Source: Progne subis subis (lineage: Eukaryota; Chordata; Aves; Passeriformes; Hirundinidae). Taken from it: 64,000 bases of DNA. A program made the position numbers and the translations under genes. Of the stretch, positions 12,185 through 23,820 are shown piece by piece (position 1 is the stretch's first letter; every line of letters starts with the position of its first letter). The notes under the pieces were generated by a model. It ran no database searches. It saw only the letters and a program-made list of their open reading frames with translations, and was not told where the DNA came from. Location of the stretch: assembly GCA_022316685.1 (NCBI GenBank), contig JAKJHU010000159.1:806001-870000 (forward strand). Reading direction: 5' to 3'.

Positions 12185-13929
12185 AATATCAAGGGCTCAA
12201 CATTTCCTTTCTCTGGGCTTCAACTCAAGATACCTGTGCTGAGGGTCCGCACTGGCAAAGGCTCCTTCCGTGCCTGAATTTGTCATGTTGGGAAGGAGCC
12301 TTTAAATAACTCTGAAGAGCAGTTTTCATGTCCATATTTTCATGGTCATGTCATGGACATTTCATGGTCAGTGCTCACCACCAAAGTCCATCTGTTCATT
12401 CTGTGACTTTGCAGAGCAGCTGCAACAACTCTCCTGTGGGCCTGATGCAAGGCTGGATGAAGTCAGTGAGAGTTTTTGTGTGACTTTAATGAGCTTTGGA
12501 TCATCTCTCCCCTTTCACTGACGCAGAATTCCACTTGGCAATTTTGTGGGCCAACTTCAGTCATCTCAGTTGGTTTCTAATGATTGTCACTGCTTCACAC
12601 TTTTAAAGAAGCATTCAAGCACTCAAAAGCTCTGCATATATAATGGTCACCTACTACTAATAATGGACTGTGATCTATCTGGATGAGCCTCCTCCAACAG
12701 AGATTTCATTGAGTATCTATGAGAAAGCCTTAAAATCCATACAAATTTGCAGATGTCAAAGGTTGTATTATCACAGTTTATTTACACAGTGTGATAGGCA
12801 TCCTCATATTTGTCCAGACAGAGATCTCACTTGATTTGAAACAACAGCAGGTAGTTTCAAAACAAATTAATTTATTACTCTGGATAATTTATCTTCCCAT
12901 GAGATCACCCCTTTAATTCACAGCCAGAACAGCCCAGACTAAATAAATGAGCAGAGTCTATACTGTAAACCTCAAAGAGGAGAAAGATGTTTCTCCAAAG
13001 CTGAGGAGGGCTGGAGGATGGATCCCTACCTCAAGTCCCTGTTGGATCTTTGAGCTACCACATGGCTGGAGCAACCCTTTACAGTCTGTTTTTACAGTTT
13101 TCAGTAAAGGGATATGTCAGCTTGCATACAAGCATAATTTTAGCACACTGATAGCACCAGGGTCCTTTTCTTATTTGCCCTCTCTCTTTATGCATGAAGA
13201 AAGAAAGGGAAAAAAAAAAAAAAAAAAAAAAGGCCAAGATAAATATATCTCTTTCCTTTTGATGATTATGAAAATAATAGAAATTACTCACAGAAATACC
13301 AAGATACAAAGCCTCAAATCAGACATATTTAAACCAGTAAAGTTCTCCAGACATTAAGAATACCTAGGATATATTCCAGCATAATTTTAATTTATTTCTT
13401 TCTAGAGACTGTTATTTAGTTCTCTGTTTGTATAGCAATGAAGACAAGACTGTATAGTCCATGAGTAGAACTGCTAAGCTCAGCATAATTATTACCACCC
13501 AAAAAGTAAAAAAACATCTTTAATCAAAACCTAAGAGTATGACAGAACTCAAACTCTCTCTCAGTAACTCTAATTGATTTTTATCCTCAAGGAAACCTGA
13601 AACATATATAACTCTGTTGGGTTTTTGGCCCAGAATATCTCTTAGCCAATTTGTGTCTGGAGAATCTCTCTTGTTGCACTCCAAGCTGGTAGATTACCTA
13701 TTTCTCATTCAAATGTCTTTTGCAATGTTAAATATTTTCCCTGCCTGCAAATCAAAACTCAGAATCCCCAGCAGCTGCAGAGCCTGCTAAGAACAGTGGC
13801 CTGTGCTGGTTTGGTTTCATGTTCAGCCCATGGTTCTCTCCATCCCTGTTCCTGGGGAATTCTATCCAAGCTCCAGAGGATCTGACTGTGTTCTTTTTCT
13901 CCTGAACACAGGCATGTGTGTGCCTACAC
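12185..13929. other. No recognisable feature apart from an A22 run
   Basis: A22 lies at 13210-13231. A 136-codon ORF (12947-13357) reads through it as poly-lysine and is not credible. An inverted pair TATCACA/TGTGATA flanks a T-rich stretch near 12770-12795. Confidence 0.45.
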
Positions 13930-14286
13930 AGGAACTCTCTGACATATGAGGAGAGGCTGAGAGATCTGGGACTGCAGCCCAGGGAAGGGAAGGCTCTGGA
14001 GGATCTTTCCCATCTGTAAATACTTGAGGCAGGGGATAAAGAAGGTAGAAGCAGTCTCTTCTCAGTGGTTTCTACTGACAGGTCAAAAGTCAGTGATCAC
14101 AACCTGAAAAATATGAATTTTTTTGAGCATATGAAAACACTTTGTTTTCAGTATAAGATTGACCAAATGGGGTAAAAGGTTGATGAGAGTTGTGGAGCCT
14201 CCAGCTTTGGAGCTATTTAAAATCCAGCTGGACACAGCCCTGATTGTCCTGCTCCATTTCCAGAATCATCATTCTGTGATTCTGTA
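13930..14286 (+). mobile_element. CR1 LINE 3' end, diverged subfamily
   Basis: Forward orientation. It begins with the nucleotide form of the ORF2 C-terminal block ('gaggagaggctgagagatct', then 'gggactgcagcc'), continues through a tail unlike the commonest one here (a 'gaaaacactttgttt' segment), and ends in ATCATTCTGTGATTCTGT. The tail difference points to a separate CR1 subfamily. Confidence 0.85.
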
Positions 14287-14344
14287 ACTTGACCAGATGG
14301 TGAATGTTGCTGACTGGCAACTGCAGAAATATGATAGTATTCCA

Positions 14345-14395
14345 TAATGCCGTAAAAAGGTTTGGGTTGGAAGAGAACTTCATGGTGCACCTTAG
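14345..14395 (-). mobile_element. Possible CR1 3'-tail scrap
   Basis: About 50 bp resemble the first bases of a reverse-oriented CR1 tail ('aaggtttgggttggaagaga'). It is too short for certainty. Confidence 0.45.
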
Positions 14396-15913
14396 AGCCT
14401 TTCCTTTTTAAAAAATATTAAATAGACAAAAAAGTGAGAATAGTTCCCAAGTGGAAGGAAAGGTTAAATGGTTAGTGGTGTCCATCCCCTTTCCAGAGCT
14501 TTTTTACTTACGTGACTCGAGCAACTCCGCTTGCAACATTTAAAAGAACTTTTAATGCTGCCGAATTTGTACAGCTAAATTTAGATGTCAACAGTGAACC
14601 TTTCTGCATCTGAGAAAGTCATTCTGAAGATCCCTTTGCAGTTAATAAGGGTCAATACCAGCCAGTGAAATTTAGGTCAAATGGAGTTGATTACTTTATT
14701 CAAATGATCCCCACCCTAAAAACCCTAAAAATATTTGGCTGTATTGATTAGATCTGTAAATACTGTAATAGGAGCCTGCAGCCAGGGAGTCATTATACTC
14801 AGATGGAGGTGCTTACACCTTAAATTAGCTGGGATGAATGTCATCTTCAGAAGTGTACCCTTCCCATTAGAGTGTTTCTATTGCGTCTTTGAGGTGTTTA
14901 TGTGAATACAATGCAGGAGCCCTCATCTCTGCTTTGTATCTGCAGCACAGAACAAAATGGACATCTGGTTTTAAAAATATTATCTGAACAATCTTCTCAG
15001 CAGTTTAAAAATCAGCATAAATGAAAATATGTTTGTGTCTGTATTTGGCTGCTTTGTGTCTGAGCATGGTCTATTTTAACACCTTGTTGGTTTGCAGTAA
15101 AGCATAATTAAACAGTGTTTCCAAGGTTTTCACCTGTATCAAGAGAATTAGAAAAAATAAGTTGTCAACAGTTATGTCTTCAGTAATAATAATGACAAAC
15201 CAGTTTTTCATTCCTTTCCTCACCCTGGATAACAGGTTTAACTAGACTTTCTTACACTGCCTATGTACACAAACATAGTCAGTGAGGAAGCAGAGGTAGA
15301 ATAAACAAAAACACTAGAAAAGCCTGCTGATGTATTCCATAGTGATGCTTCCTACAAACACACAGGGCTGCTTCACAGGCAGTGAGTGCAAAAATACAAT
15401 CTGTGTAACCTCAGAAGTGCAAAGTGCTGATCTTGGAGGTGCTGTCCTGCTGCTGATGTCTTTCTTAGGAACTTCCTTTTACAGTAATTGGAGAGAAACA
15501 GTTTTTCATCAAAAATTGCCCCTTTTTTATTCCATTAACTGTCTACGTGAATAGTGTAAACATTTCATGGTTTAGATCTACATGTTTATGATATTTGATT
15601 AGACATCTACAAGTTACAGTGTGTTGTCCCTAGCTGGAGGAAGTACCTAAGGTTTTCATTTTTTCATTGCATGGAAAAATGGGAAACAATACAATTTCTC
15701 AGCCATATTCTGCCCTGCAAAGTGCACCAGTGTCACACTCTCTCTTCTATTCTTTGTCCATTTTGCAGAAAAATATGTTTTTAAAACTAAATGCACTTTT
15801 CTTCAGGTATGGGAACTGCTGGCACTGAAGAGAACATAAAATTTACTCATTTCCTTGTCACAGGATGTTATATGCTGTATTTTCTTGATGAATTTGTTTT
15901 TTCTGTATTCTCA
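14396..15913. other. No recognisable feature
   Basis: AT-rich DNA. A 74-codon ORF (15330-15554) and others show no motif. No repeat was recognised. Confidence 0.45.
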
Positions 15914-16125
15914 GTCATAGAACCACAGAACCATGGAAAGGTTTGGTTTGGAAGGGACCTAAAAGATCATCTCATTCCAACCTCTCTGCCATGGGCAGGG
16001 AATCTTTCCCTAGACCAGGTTATTCACAACCTCTTCCAACCTGGTTTTGAACACCTCCAGGGAAGAGGTGTCCACAACCTTTGTGGGTAATCTGTCCCAG
16101 TCTTCTCATCCCTTCCACTTTCATG
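15914..16125 (-). mobile_element. CR1 LINE 3' tail
   Basis: Reverse orientation. The edge reads TCATAGAACCACAGAACCAT and continues 'ggtttggtttggaagggacc', 'cctctctgccatgggcaggg' and 'cctggttttgaacacctcca'. It is truncated near 16125, about 60 bp before a solo LTR. Confidence 0.92.
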
Positions 16126-16184
16126 ATTATCTTAGACTGGAGTCAGGGAAAATTCACTTTCCTGAGCTTAATCTGCTTTGTTGG

Positions 16185-16922
16185 TGTCTTGCTTTTGAAA
16201 GACAGTTTTCTGCCAGGGAAAGCTAGAGCCTCCCTTGGAATGGAGAATGTAAACTCCCTTCCCTCCAAATTATTATAATTTTGCAATTAGGGGCTTTCAG
16301 GCAAGATATGAGAATAGGAGAAACAGTTCTTTACTAGGAATATTAAAAAGAAAGGAAAATACAAATGTAGTAGTACAAAAAGACAAGCAAGGAAGTAAAC
16401 AAAGATCCTGGAAAAAGCCCTAACAGGGTCAGGGATACGACCTGGCACTCTGTTGGTCAGGGTGTTGGAAGCTGTCCAAATAACTCCTCCTGGAGTAACA
16501 GATGTGGCTCTGTGGAGTAGAAATGGTCCTGTAGAAAGTCCAGTGGTGACGAGATGGGTCCTGTCTTCCTCTGGGAATCCAGTGGAAACACATGATTCCG
16601 TGTGCCCTTCATTCCCAGTTTTTATCTAGCTGGGAACAGCTGGCTCCTCCCCATCTGTGTGGAGCATCTCCCAATGGGATGATGGAATGTGTCATGGCAT
16701 TGGTGGGCCCTGATGGCCCATTATCAGAAGATGTCCCCTGGAGGATGGAGGGGTGGTGACAGAGGTAAGAAACACTGCCCCACCTGGTTTGAATGGCTGG
16801 GCCATTGTCAGAAGGCATCCACCTCCATACCCCCTGAAGTAAGAAGGATAAGACATCTCCCAAAAAACAGCTTTCAACAGATTAAATAGAGTACACATTT
16901 TTAGGTTACATAACCCAAGACA
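16185..16922 (-). mobile_element. Solo LTR, ERVL-like, with 5-bp duplication GTTGG
   Basis: A 738-bp element has TG...CA ends in forward representation (TGTCTTGC at 16185, AAGACA ending at 16922). It is flanked by identical GTTGG at 16180-16184 and 16923-16927. A five-base duplication is typical of ERVL-type integration. On the minus strand it carries a TATA-like AGATAAAAA and a downstream half ('tttttgtactactacatttg', 'aaattataataatt') shared with the LTR at 29119-29741, which sets its orientation. No retroviral coding region lies beside it, so it is a solo LTR left by LTR-LTR recombination. Confidence 0.88.
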
Positions 16923-16927
16923 GTTGG

Positions 16928-17437
16928 TGACTGTGCCTTTTGGGGGCAGCCACCCTCTGCACAACTCCTGCACTAGAAATTCTCTGGGGATCCTGTGGAT
17001 ACTCACCAGCTGTTCTTGGTTTTACAGAGCCTGTGGTCACCCTGGGAAGAGGAATGGATTCTCAAGGCATTGCACATTCAGGCCCCGCGTCCGTGTCTGC
17101 ATTACTGATCACGTCATATTAAACCTGCTATAGCCAACAAGCACTAATTGTATGAAAGAAAAGCTAAGTTTTATACTGTGTGTTGATATCATTTGTGAAT
17201 AATTTTGCCTATTTTTCTCCCTTTCATCATAGGCATGTTTTACCTTATGTTACAGATTTTAATTATGTCCCCTGTACCTGAGGTATTCTATTTCTTTGCC
17301 TCCGGATTTGCTATACAATGTGCTGTAAGATAAGTAGATTTTAATCCATCTCTATTGTTTGTGTTTTTAACATGCTCCTGATCTCTAATTCTGCTCATTT
17401 AAAACCGTGAAAGTCAAGATGTTTGTCTGGTTGGTTT
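16928..17437. other. No recognisable feature
   Basis: A slightly GC-richer start (16930-17110) grades into AT-rich DNA. Nothing recognised. Confidence 0.5.
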
Positions 17438-17470
17438 TTTTTGTTGTTGTTGTTTTTTTTGTTTTAGTTT

Positions 17471-17505
<35 letters not shown>
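17438..17505. repeat. T/G-rich run ending in T34
   Basis: A (GTT)n-containing T-rich stretch ends in 34 uninterrupted T at 17472-17505. Confidence 0.93.
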
Positions 17506-17506
<1 letters not shown>

Positions 17507-18103
17507 TTACTGTTTCTGTATGTTTAAAAATTAATTTAGCTCAGATTCCCCTACTGTGCACTGCTGCTTTAGAATTTGCTCTGCTGGATCTGAGCTAAGC
17601 ACTTCCACAATTACAGATGCCATTTACAACACATGAATTAGATGCTTATTTGATCCCACTGTATGCACAGAACACCATATTTATTCATGAGAAACATCAC
17701 TGAAAGAGCAGGACAAATAAACAAAATACACTATTATGACTTTTTGGTGGCCTTTAAAAAGACCAAGCAAAATAACTCATGAAAAATGCCCGATCTTGCT
17801 CTAGACTTCATTTAATAGGCTTCAATGCAACAAACATTTGTGATTTTGTTCCATTTTCATCCACAATGTTTTCTCTTGACATGATTGAAAGTGCCATTTA
17901 AATTAATCTTTAACTGTCGTGTATTATAAATGCAGTTTTCCTCCAGTAAATAAAGTATTTAAAAAATGGTTTTAATTAAAATGCCATAGAAATTATTGAA
18001 GAGAATTTAACAAAATTATATATTTTATACTCTTTTAAAGTAAAATCTTTTGGAAAAAGGGAAAAGTAAAATCTTTTGACAAAAATATTTCTTACCAGGG
18101 GGG
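17506..18103. other. Unannotated AT-rich segment
   Basis: No gene or known repeat. A short direct repeat, AAAGTAAAATCTTTTG, occurs at 18037 and 18063 with a 26-bp period. The 17780-18010 part has the look of conserved noncoding DNA, but this is only an impression. Confidence 0.4.

Positions 18104-18140
<37 letters not shown>
18104..18140. repeat. Poly(A), 37 bases, preceded by G6
   Basis: G6 at 18098-18103 is followed by 37 uninterrupted A, then A-rich DNA to about 18167. The same G-run/A-run junction recurs at 45342-45376. Confidence 0.95.
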
Positions 18141-18142
<2 letters not shown>

Positions 18143-18167
18143 AAGAAGAAAAAAAGGAAAAAAAAAG

Positions 18168-19103
18168 TTACTTCTATACATTATGGGGTTTTGGGTACTG
18201 TAAAGTTTTAGAAAAGAGTAAGAAATATTGAACTGGATTCTCACCTGCACTGATTTCAGTGACATGCTCCCTTTCCAAAGAGCTGACAGAGTCTTTCATC
18301 AGTAAAGGCTGAGCATAGAAAATGCTCAGAGAAATCTTGCAGGTGCTTAAGCTCATTCAGGGTCAAAACTGTGAAACTTCTTAAATCAGCACAGTCAGGT
18401 TTGGAGATGAAACACAAGTCACACACACTGATGGCTTTTCCTTAGATATATAAAATCTACCTAACTGGATCAGTAGGTTACATTAAGCATTCATTAATTG
18501 CTATTAAGAAAAGCTAATGAATACACTGATATTCTCCTTCTTTTTCTCCAGCCAAGCTTCATGCTGGCATGAAATTAGAAATTATGACTCCTACAGCTTT
18601 ACCTTACTAGAGAGAGTTTACTTTGAAATAGAACTCCCCTCTTCTCTCCACCACAAACTGCAGAATGACTCCATCAGCACATTTGGCAAATCCTGCAGAG
18701 ATGAAAATCATTCCATCTAGTTAGTGAGAGCTGAAATGAACCCAGCTCATATATGATTGCAAGCAAATATTTTGAGAGCTTTGAGCTGCATTTGAACAAG
18801 GGATCCAGGACAAACAGTCCTTGCCCAGTCACTAATCCCATTCATTAGGATCTCAGTGATTACCTCATTAGTATGTCTGTGCTTTCCCTGAGCCAGCTCA
18901 CATAGCAGATCATTTGGCACTGATGACCCAGGTAAAGAATTTCTCTGCTGAAACTACAGAGGTTGCCTGGCTTCAAGCAAGGAGGAAATCATGTGGCAAC
19001 AAAGATGGGCTGTTGTGTATTATAGACTTGGTTATAAAGGCAAATGTCATTAAAAAAACCCAAACAATTCATGAGGTCATTCTAAAACAGTATATTCATG
19101 CTA
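18168..19103. other. No recognisable feature
   Basis: Apparently unique DNA with several 60-67-codon ORFs that lack motifs. Confidence 0.45.
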
Positions 19104-19485
19104 AATCATAGAATTAGAAAATGGTTTGGTTTGGCAGGGACCTTCAAGGATTGTGCAGTCCAAGTCCCTGCCACGGGGACCTTCCTCTAAACTAGGTTGC
19201 TCCAAGCCCTGACCCAAACCTGGCTTTGAACATTTCCAGGGATGGGGCAGGCACAACTTCTCTGGGCACACTGTTCCAGACCCTCACCACCCTCACAGTA
19301 AACAATTTGTTCCTCATGTCTAATCTAAATCTACCCTCTCTCAGTTTAAAACCATTGTCTCTTGTGCTTTCACTATTCATCCTGGTAAAAAGAATCTGTG
19401 TTTTTTATAAGCTCCCTTCATACATCGAAATTGTGCAATAAGGTCTGTGCAGAGCCTTCTCCTCTCCAGGCTGAGCAGTGGAGTA
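19104..19485 (-). mobile_element. CR1 LINE 3' end with the ORF2 C-terminus
   Basis: Reverse orientation from AATCATAGAATTAGAAAATG. The minus-strand frame 19380-19192 retains [20 protein letters not shown] and then [17 protein letters not shown], the conserved end of CR1 ORF2. The match stops at 'ctctccaggctgagcag' near 19485, where an LTR-like fragment begins. Confidence 0.93.
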
Positions 19486-20165
19486 CCAGCAGCAGTCAGA
19501 GTGAGAATGTGTGAGAGGAACAACTCTGCAGACACCCAGATCAGTGAAGGAGGGGCAGGAGCTGCTCCAGGTGCTGGAGCAGAGATTCCCCCGCAGCCCG
19601 GGGTGCAGCCCATGGTGAGGCAGCCAAGCCCCTGCAGCTCCTGGGGGTCCACAGGCTCCTGGCAGGACCTGTGACCCTGTGGAGAGAGGAGCCCATGCTT
19701 GAGCAGGCTTGACTGTCCCCACAAGCACCCCAGAAGGGCTCAGCCTATTCCTGAAGGACTGCCCCCCATGGAAGGGACCACACTGGCACAGTTTGTGAAG
19801 GAGGTGCACCCGTGGGAAGGACTCACGTTGGAGAAGTTCCTGGAAAACTTGTCTCATGTGGAAGGGACCCCACCCTGGAGCAGGGAGGAGGGTGAGGAGT
19901 CCTCCCCCTGAGGAAGAAGGATCAGCAAAGATGGGGGAAGGAGTGACTGCAAGCCCCATTCCCTGTCCCTCTGCCCCACTGAGGGGAAGCAGACAGAGGA
20001 CTGAAGAGTGAAGTCAAACTCAGGGAGAAGAGAGGAGTGGGGGAAGGTGTTTCAACATTTGGGTTTATTTCTTATCATCTTGCTCCGATTTCACTGGTAA
20101 CAGATTAAACTAATTTCCCCAAGTCGAGTGTTTTGCCCATGACAGTAACTGCTGGGTGATCTCAC
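19486..20165 (+). mobile_element. LTR-like fragment with internal ~40-bp units
   Basis: The block at about 19480-19920 is GC-rich with imperfect units of the type 'ccatggaagggaccacactg', 'cccgtgggaaggactcacgt' and 'catgtggaagggaccccacc'. An AT-rich end follows, with 'aacagattaaactaatttcc' and 'gtcgagtgttttgcccatga'. I recall this module as a dispersed bird LTR; the family was not checked. Both ends are missing: it abuts a CR1 on the left and stops at 'gggtgatctca' on the right. The 184-codon reverse ORF here (19405-19959) spans the CR1 junction and is not a gene. Confidence 0.65.
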
Positions 20166-21139
20166 TTGATGGGATGCAGAACCTTGCTCTTGGCCTTGTT
20201 TAGCTTCACACAGTTCACATTTCCCAAGCCTGACAAAGTCCCCCTGCCCAGCATCCTTTCCTTTTGGTGTATCCACTCAGTCTTGTTGCCTGAGTCATTT
20301 ATAATGATATTAAATCATGCTGGCTCCAATATTGTTACACATAACACATCTTGTTACCAGCCTTCTTTTGGACAATGAGCCATTGACTGCAAACTTTGTT
20401 GCAACTGCAAATGAAGATTTGTTTTCTATTTCTTTAGTCACTTTGTGAGTATATTTTCCTTTTCCCCCCTCATGGAAAATATATCTAACAATGCCATTAA
20501 GCAGCTGTTTTAGTTGCTGATGCTTTGGGAGAAAATACAGGCACAGTTTCTTCTTCTTTACAATATCTCTGGCAGAGACACGGAGCTCAAAGACTTCCAG
20601 CAGCAGGCAGTTCAATTTGGCAGATCCTGCAAACCACCATGATGTAGAGGGTTAATTGGTAACAAATAGGTGAGAATGGGATATGACAAGGGAAAATTCT
20701 AATAAAACCTCTTTGCAAAGACATTATGAGGAGCGAGAGCATGCTGGCAAGAACGGAAGAGAAGTTAAAAAGATCCTGACAAAATCAATTAAGAAGAGGC
20801 ACGTCAGAGGCATAGTGAGCTAAGTACCCAGTTCAATTATTAAGTTGTCAGGTCCTCTTAGTCTGGAGTGGAATAGGAAACAGTTTTTCGTCTGGTGCCT
20901 TAAGGATAAATGGAACAAGAAAAGAAACCAGTTTAGGTGCTGCTGCTGAAAAGCCATGCAGGAGCCAGGGAAATTTCTCAGATCTGAGACATTTAAAAAT
21001 TACTGTTTGCCAAAGCTGCGTCCACTAAAGGAGACAGATCTCAAAACTGACAGTGTTGCACCTACCATCAACTCTTCAACAATTTCTAGACCTTTTCTCC
21101 CCTTTAATGACACATGACAAATTTTACTGCATACACAAT
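20166..21139. other. No recognisable feature
   Basis: AT-rich DNA. The 101-codon minus-strand ORF (20310-20615) has no recognisable motif. Confidence 0.45.
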
Positions 21140-21207
21140 TCCAGGACTTGGACTTTGACGATCCTTGTAAGTCCCTTCCAACTCAGGATATTCTGTGACT
21201 CTGTGAA
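21140..21207 (+). mobile_element. CR1 3'-terminal scrap
   Basis: About 65 bp with the end signature 'gacgatccttgtaagtccct', 'tccaactc', then ATTCTGTGACTCTGTGA. Forward orientation. Confidence 0.7.
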
Positions 21208-21511
21208 AGATGCTCTGCTGGGAAAACAACTGCTTGAACTGAGCAGGAGGAAGCCTTGAGGTGCCTTCTATGCATTCATCAGCACAAGGTAGGACATGAG
21301 GACAATTCTACTGCCTCAACTCGATGCTCTAAATCACTTGGTATTCTGTCTCCAGCACCGGCCATAAACAAGTAAATAGGAGACAGAGAAAATACCTTTG
21401 ATCATTTCTCTCTAATAATCTCACAGTCTTCAATCCTAATTTTTTTCCATTGAGGGAATTTCCTGGTGATGTTGTGGCTTGAAAACAAGTGTCAAAGATC
21501 TACTACCACCT

Positions 21512-21549
21512 GGGGGGGTGGGGGAGTGGGGGGGAGGGGATGGGGATGG
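21512..21549 (+). repeat. G-run cluster, G-quadruplex candidate
   Basis: G runs of 7, 5, 7, 4 and 4 are separated by loops of 1-3 bases. This satisfies the usual four-run rule on the plus strand with very short loops. It sits in otherwise AT-rich DNA, about 170 bp upstream of a CR1 tail. Confidence 0.8.
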
Positions 21550-21724
21550 AAATCCCAAAGGGTTTGTTTTTGTTGTTTATTTTTTCTCATTTATTTTTGC
21601 TCCTACTACTATAATTTCATATCCATTTTTTCCTTCCATTGACAAAAGGTGTTGACAGTCTGTCTCAATACACCCTTTCTACCTCATCGTAATTTCATAG
21701 GCTGTTAAACAGAGGATATAAACC

Positions 21725-21948
21725 CCAAAGAGAGAAGATTTATTAGATATTAGGAAGAAATTATTTATTATAAGGGTCTCTGGCACAGGCTGCCCAGAGA
21801 AGCTGCAGCTGCCCCATTCCTGGAAGTGTCCAAGGCCAGGCTGGAGTAATCTGGTCTAGTGGAAGGTGTCCCTGCCCATGGCAGGGGGTTGGAACAAGTT
21901 GATCTTTAAGATTCCTTCCAACCCAAACTACTCTCTGATTCTGTGATA
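21725..21948 (+). mobile_element. CR1 LINE 3' tail
   Basis: Forward orientation: 'ggcacaggctgcccagagaa', 'cccattcctggaagtgtcca', 'ccttccaacccaaactactc', ending in CTGATTCTGTGA. Typical recent-looking tail, truncated at 5'. Confidence 0.93.
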
Positions 21949-23028
21949 TGCTGACTTTTAGACAGCCTTATCCAGCTGAAAGGAATTCCGTCTTTATCCT
22001 AAGCTGTTTTCTGCTAGCAGGGGACCTGTTATCTCCTGTGCATTTTGATCCAAAGCCACCTGAAGTTATTGGGCATGTCAAGCATTCTGTTTTGCTCATT
22101 CACCTATTTTGATAACTTCTTAGGCGAAAAACAGAAAGCCACAAAACTGAAAATACAGTGATTGACACACTTCCACACTTCAGCATTTCACACCTCCAAG
22201 AGCGGATGGAGTGAAAGCAAAGAAGGATGAAGCAGGTCAGTAGATCACTCTCTAACAACTTATTAATCTGCAGTTCTGTCAGTCCAAGGGGACTTGAAAC
22301 ACTCAAAGTGGCTGCAATTCATCCATTTAGTTTAAGTGTGTTAACCCACATAATGAGGTGCAGTCTCTTCCAAGGCAGCAGCCCAGAGCATATTAATGAT
22401 CCCTCACATGGAGTCTGGGCTGTGCTTCTCATGTGCTCACTCATTACAGGCTTCCACACTGTGCAACTGAGCTGAGCCTAATTAGACCACAAAGAAATAT
22501 GGTTATAATTGGTCTGGGGCAGCTCAGTAATACGTAATAAGGAAGTTTAATTGGCTTCTTCTTTGTTTTACTGGTTATAGAATTTACTGTTTGCTTTGGA
22601 CATTGGGCCAACTCCACCTCACCTTGCCATGGAAGGAAGATGAATAAAAATTTGATGATGATCAGTTGTTGATTAAACATAGCAGTATCAGAAATTGCTG
22701 AGTTTCACAATAAAGGACAGGGATTCCTGATCCTTGGATGCTGTCAGTAACTGGAATATCAGGTTTAAGAGAATCAGATGGGATTTAGAAAATAAGATAG
22801 GTCATTGTTTCTTGGTAGTCTTTATTTCAGTGCAATGGAGATATGACCAATGCCAAAATCTCTAACCATCATAACTAGAAATTATAGATAAATGTAGAAA
22901 TTAAATTAGAACCTACCACCAAGGTGACTATGTTTTTGGTTGATATAAACAGAGCAAGGAAGGTCATGTAGTGAGGTTTCAGGAAAAATGTGTATTTAAA
23001 AGACATATTCTATTAATTCCATTAGAAA
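21949..23028. other. No recognisable feature
   Basis: Apparently unique DNA. An 82-codon and a 78-codon ORF on opposite strands near 22227-22680 have no motifs. Confidence 0.45.
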
Positions 23029-23140
23029 TTCCTTCCTTCCTTCCTTCCTTCCTTCCTTCCTTCCTTCCTTCCTTCCTTCCTTCCTTCCTTCCTTCCTTCC
23101 TTCCTTCCTTCCTTCCTTCCTTCCTTCCCTCCTTCCTTCC
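23029..23140. repeat. (TTCC)n microsatellite, 112 bp
   Basis: Near-perfect TTCC repeat of 28 units with one substitution near 23128. ORFs encoding PSFL or KEGR repeats on the two strands are products of this tract. Confidence 0.98.
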
Positions 23141-23820
23141 ATTTTTTTCTTTCTTAATTTTTCTTTCTCTCGTGAGATCACGTGAAAAGTTAAAAATTAC
23201 ATTCTTCTGCCCCTGAAGTGGAATATTTGAAGATTCAGAAGTAAACACCATTAAAAATGGATTTTCACCTCTGGTGAGGTTGGTGAGGGAGCCTTACTTG
23301 GAGAAATTCCTCAATACCCTATCTTGAAATGACTTTTCAAAATGTTTTGCTTGAATTTTCAATCTCCTATTGCAAATTCTTCTTGCTCCCTCTGACAACC
23401 TAACAGGAACTCTCTGTGCTCAAGAATCACAAGAGTACAGAAGGATAGAGTGAATCATCCCTCTGCTGAGTCTCCTTTTTATTTCAAGGGGAAAAAGCCA
23501 AAAAGTTCATTACAGGCATAGCTGGAGCATTCTTTTCCATCCTTCATTCACACAGCTTGTAGACATGAACGAAAGACTTTGTAGCATGAATTTACGGGAT
23601 AAAGCTGGGCATTATATGGGTCACTAGTGCCACTGCACTGTGTGTCTCAGCTTAGAGACCCTACAGGATCTGGATGTGTTTGTGTAGCTGCAGAGGTGCT
23701 TCCATGAGTGTACTGACATCCCTGCAGGACTTGAACTCTAGAGGAGGAAGGAAGCACCTGTAGAGACAAACCAAGGGACTCTGGCTGGTGCTGGCTGCAA
23801 AACATGAAAGCAGGATCAAG
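23141..23820. other. No recognisable feature
   Basis: Nothing recognised between the microsatellite and the CR1 copy. Confidence 0.5.

Noticed and set aside
12947..13357. 136-codon ORF
   Set aside because: It reads through an A22 run as poly-lysine; no motif on either side.
19405..19959. 184-codon minus-strand ORF
   Set aside because: It runs across a CR1-LTR junction in repeat DNA and has no recognisable domain.
22979..23251. ORFs with KEGR or PSFL repeats on both strands
   Set aside because: They are products of the (TTCC)n tract.
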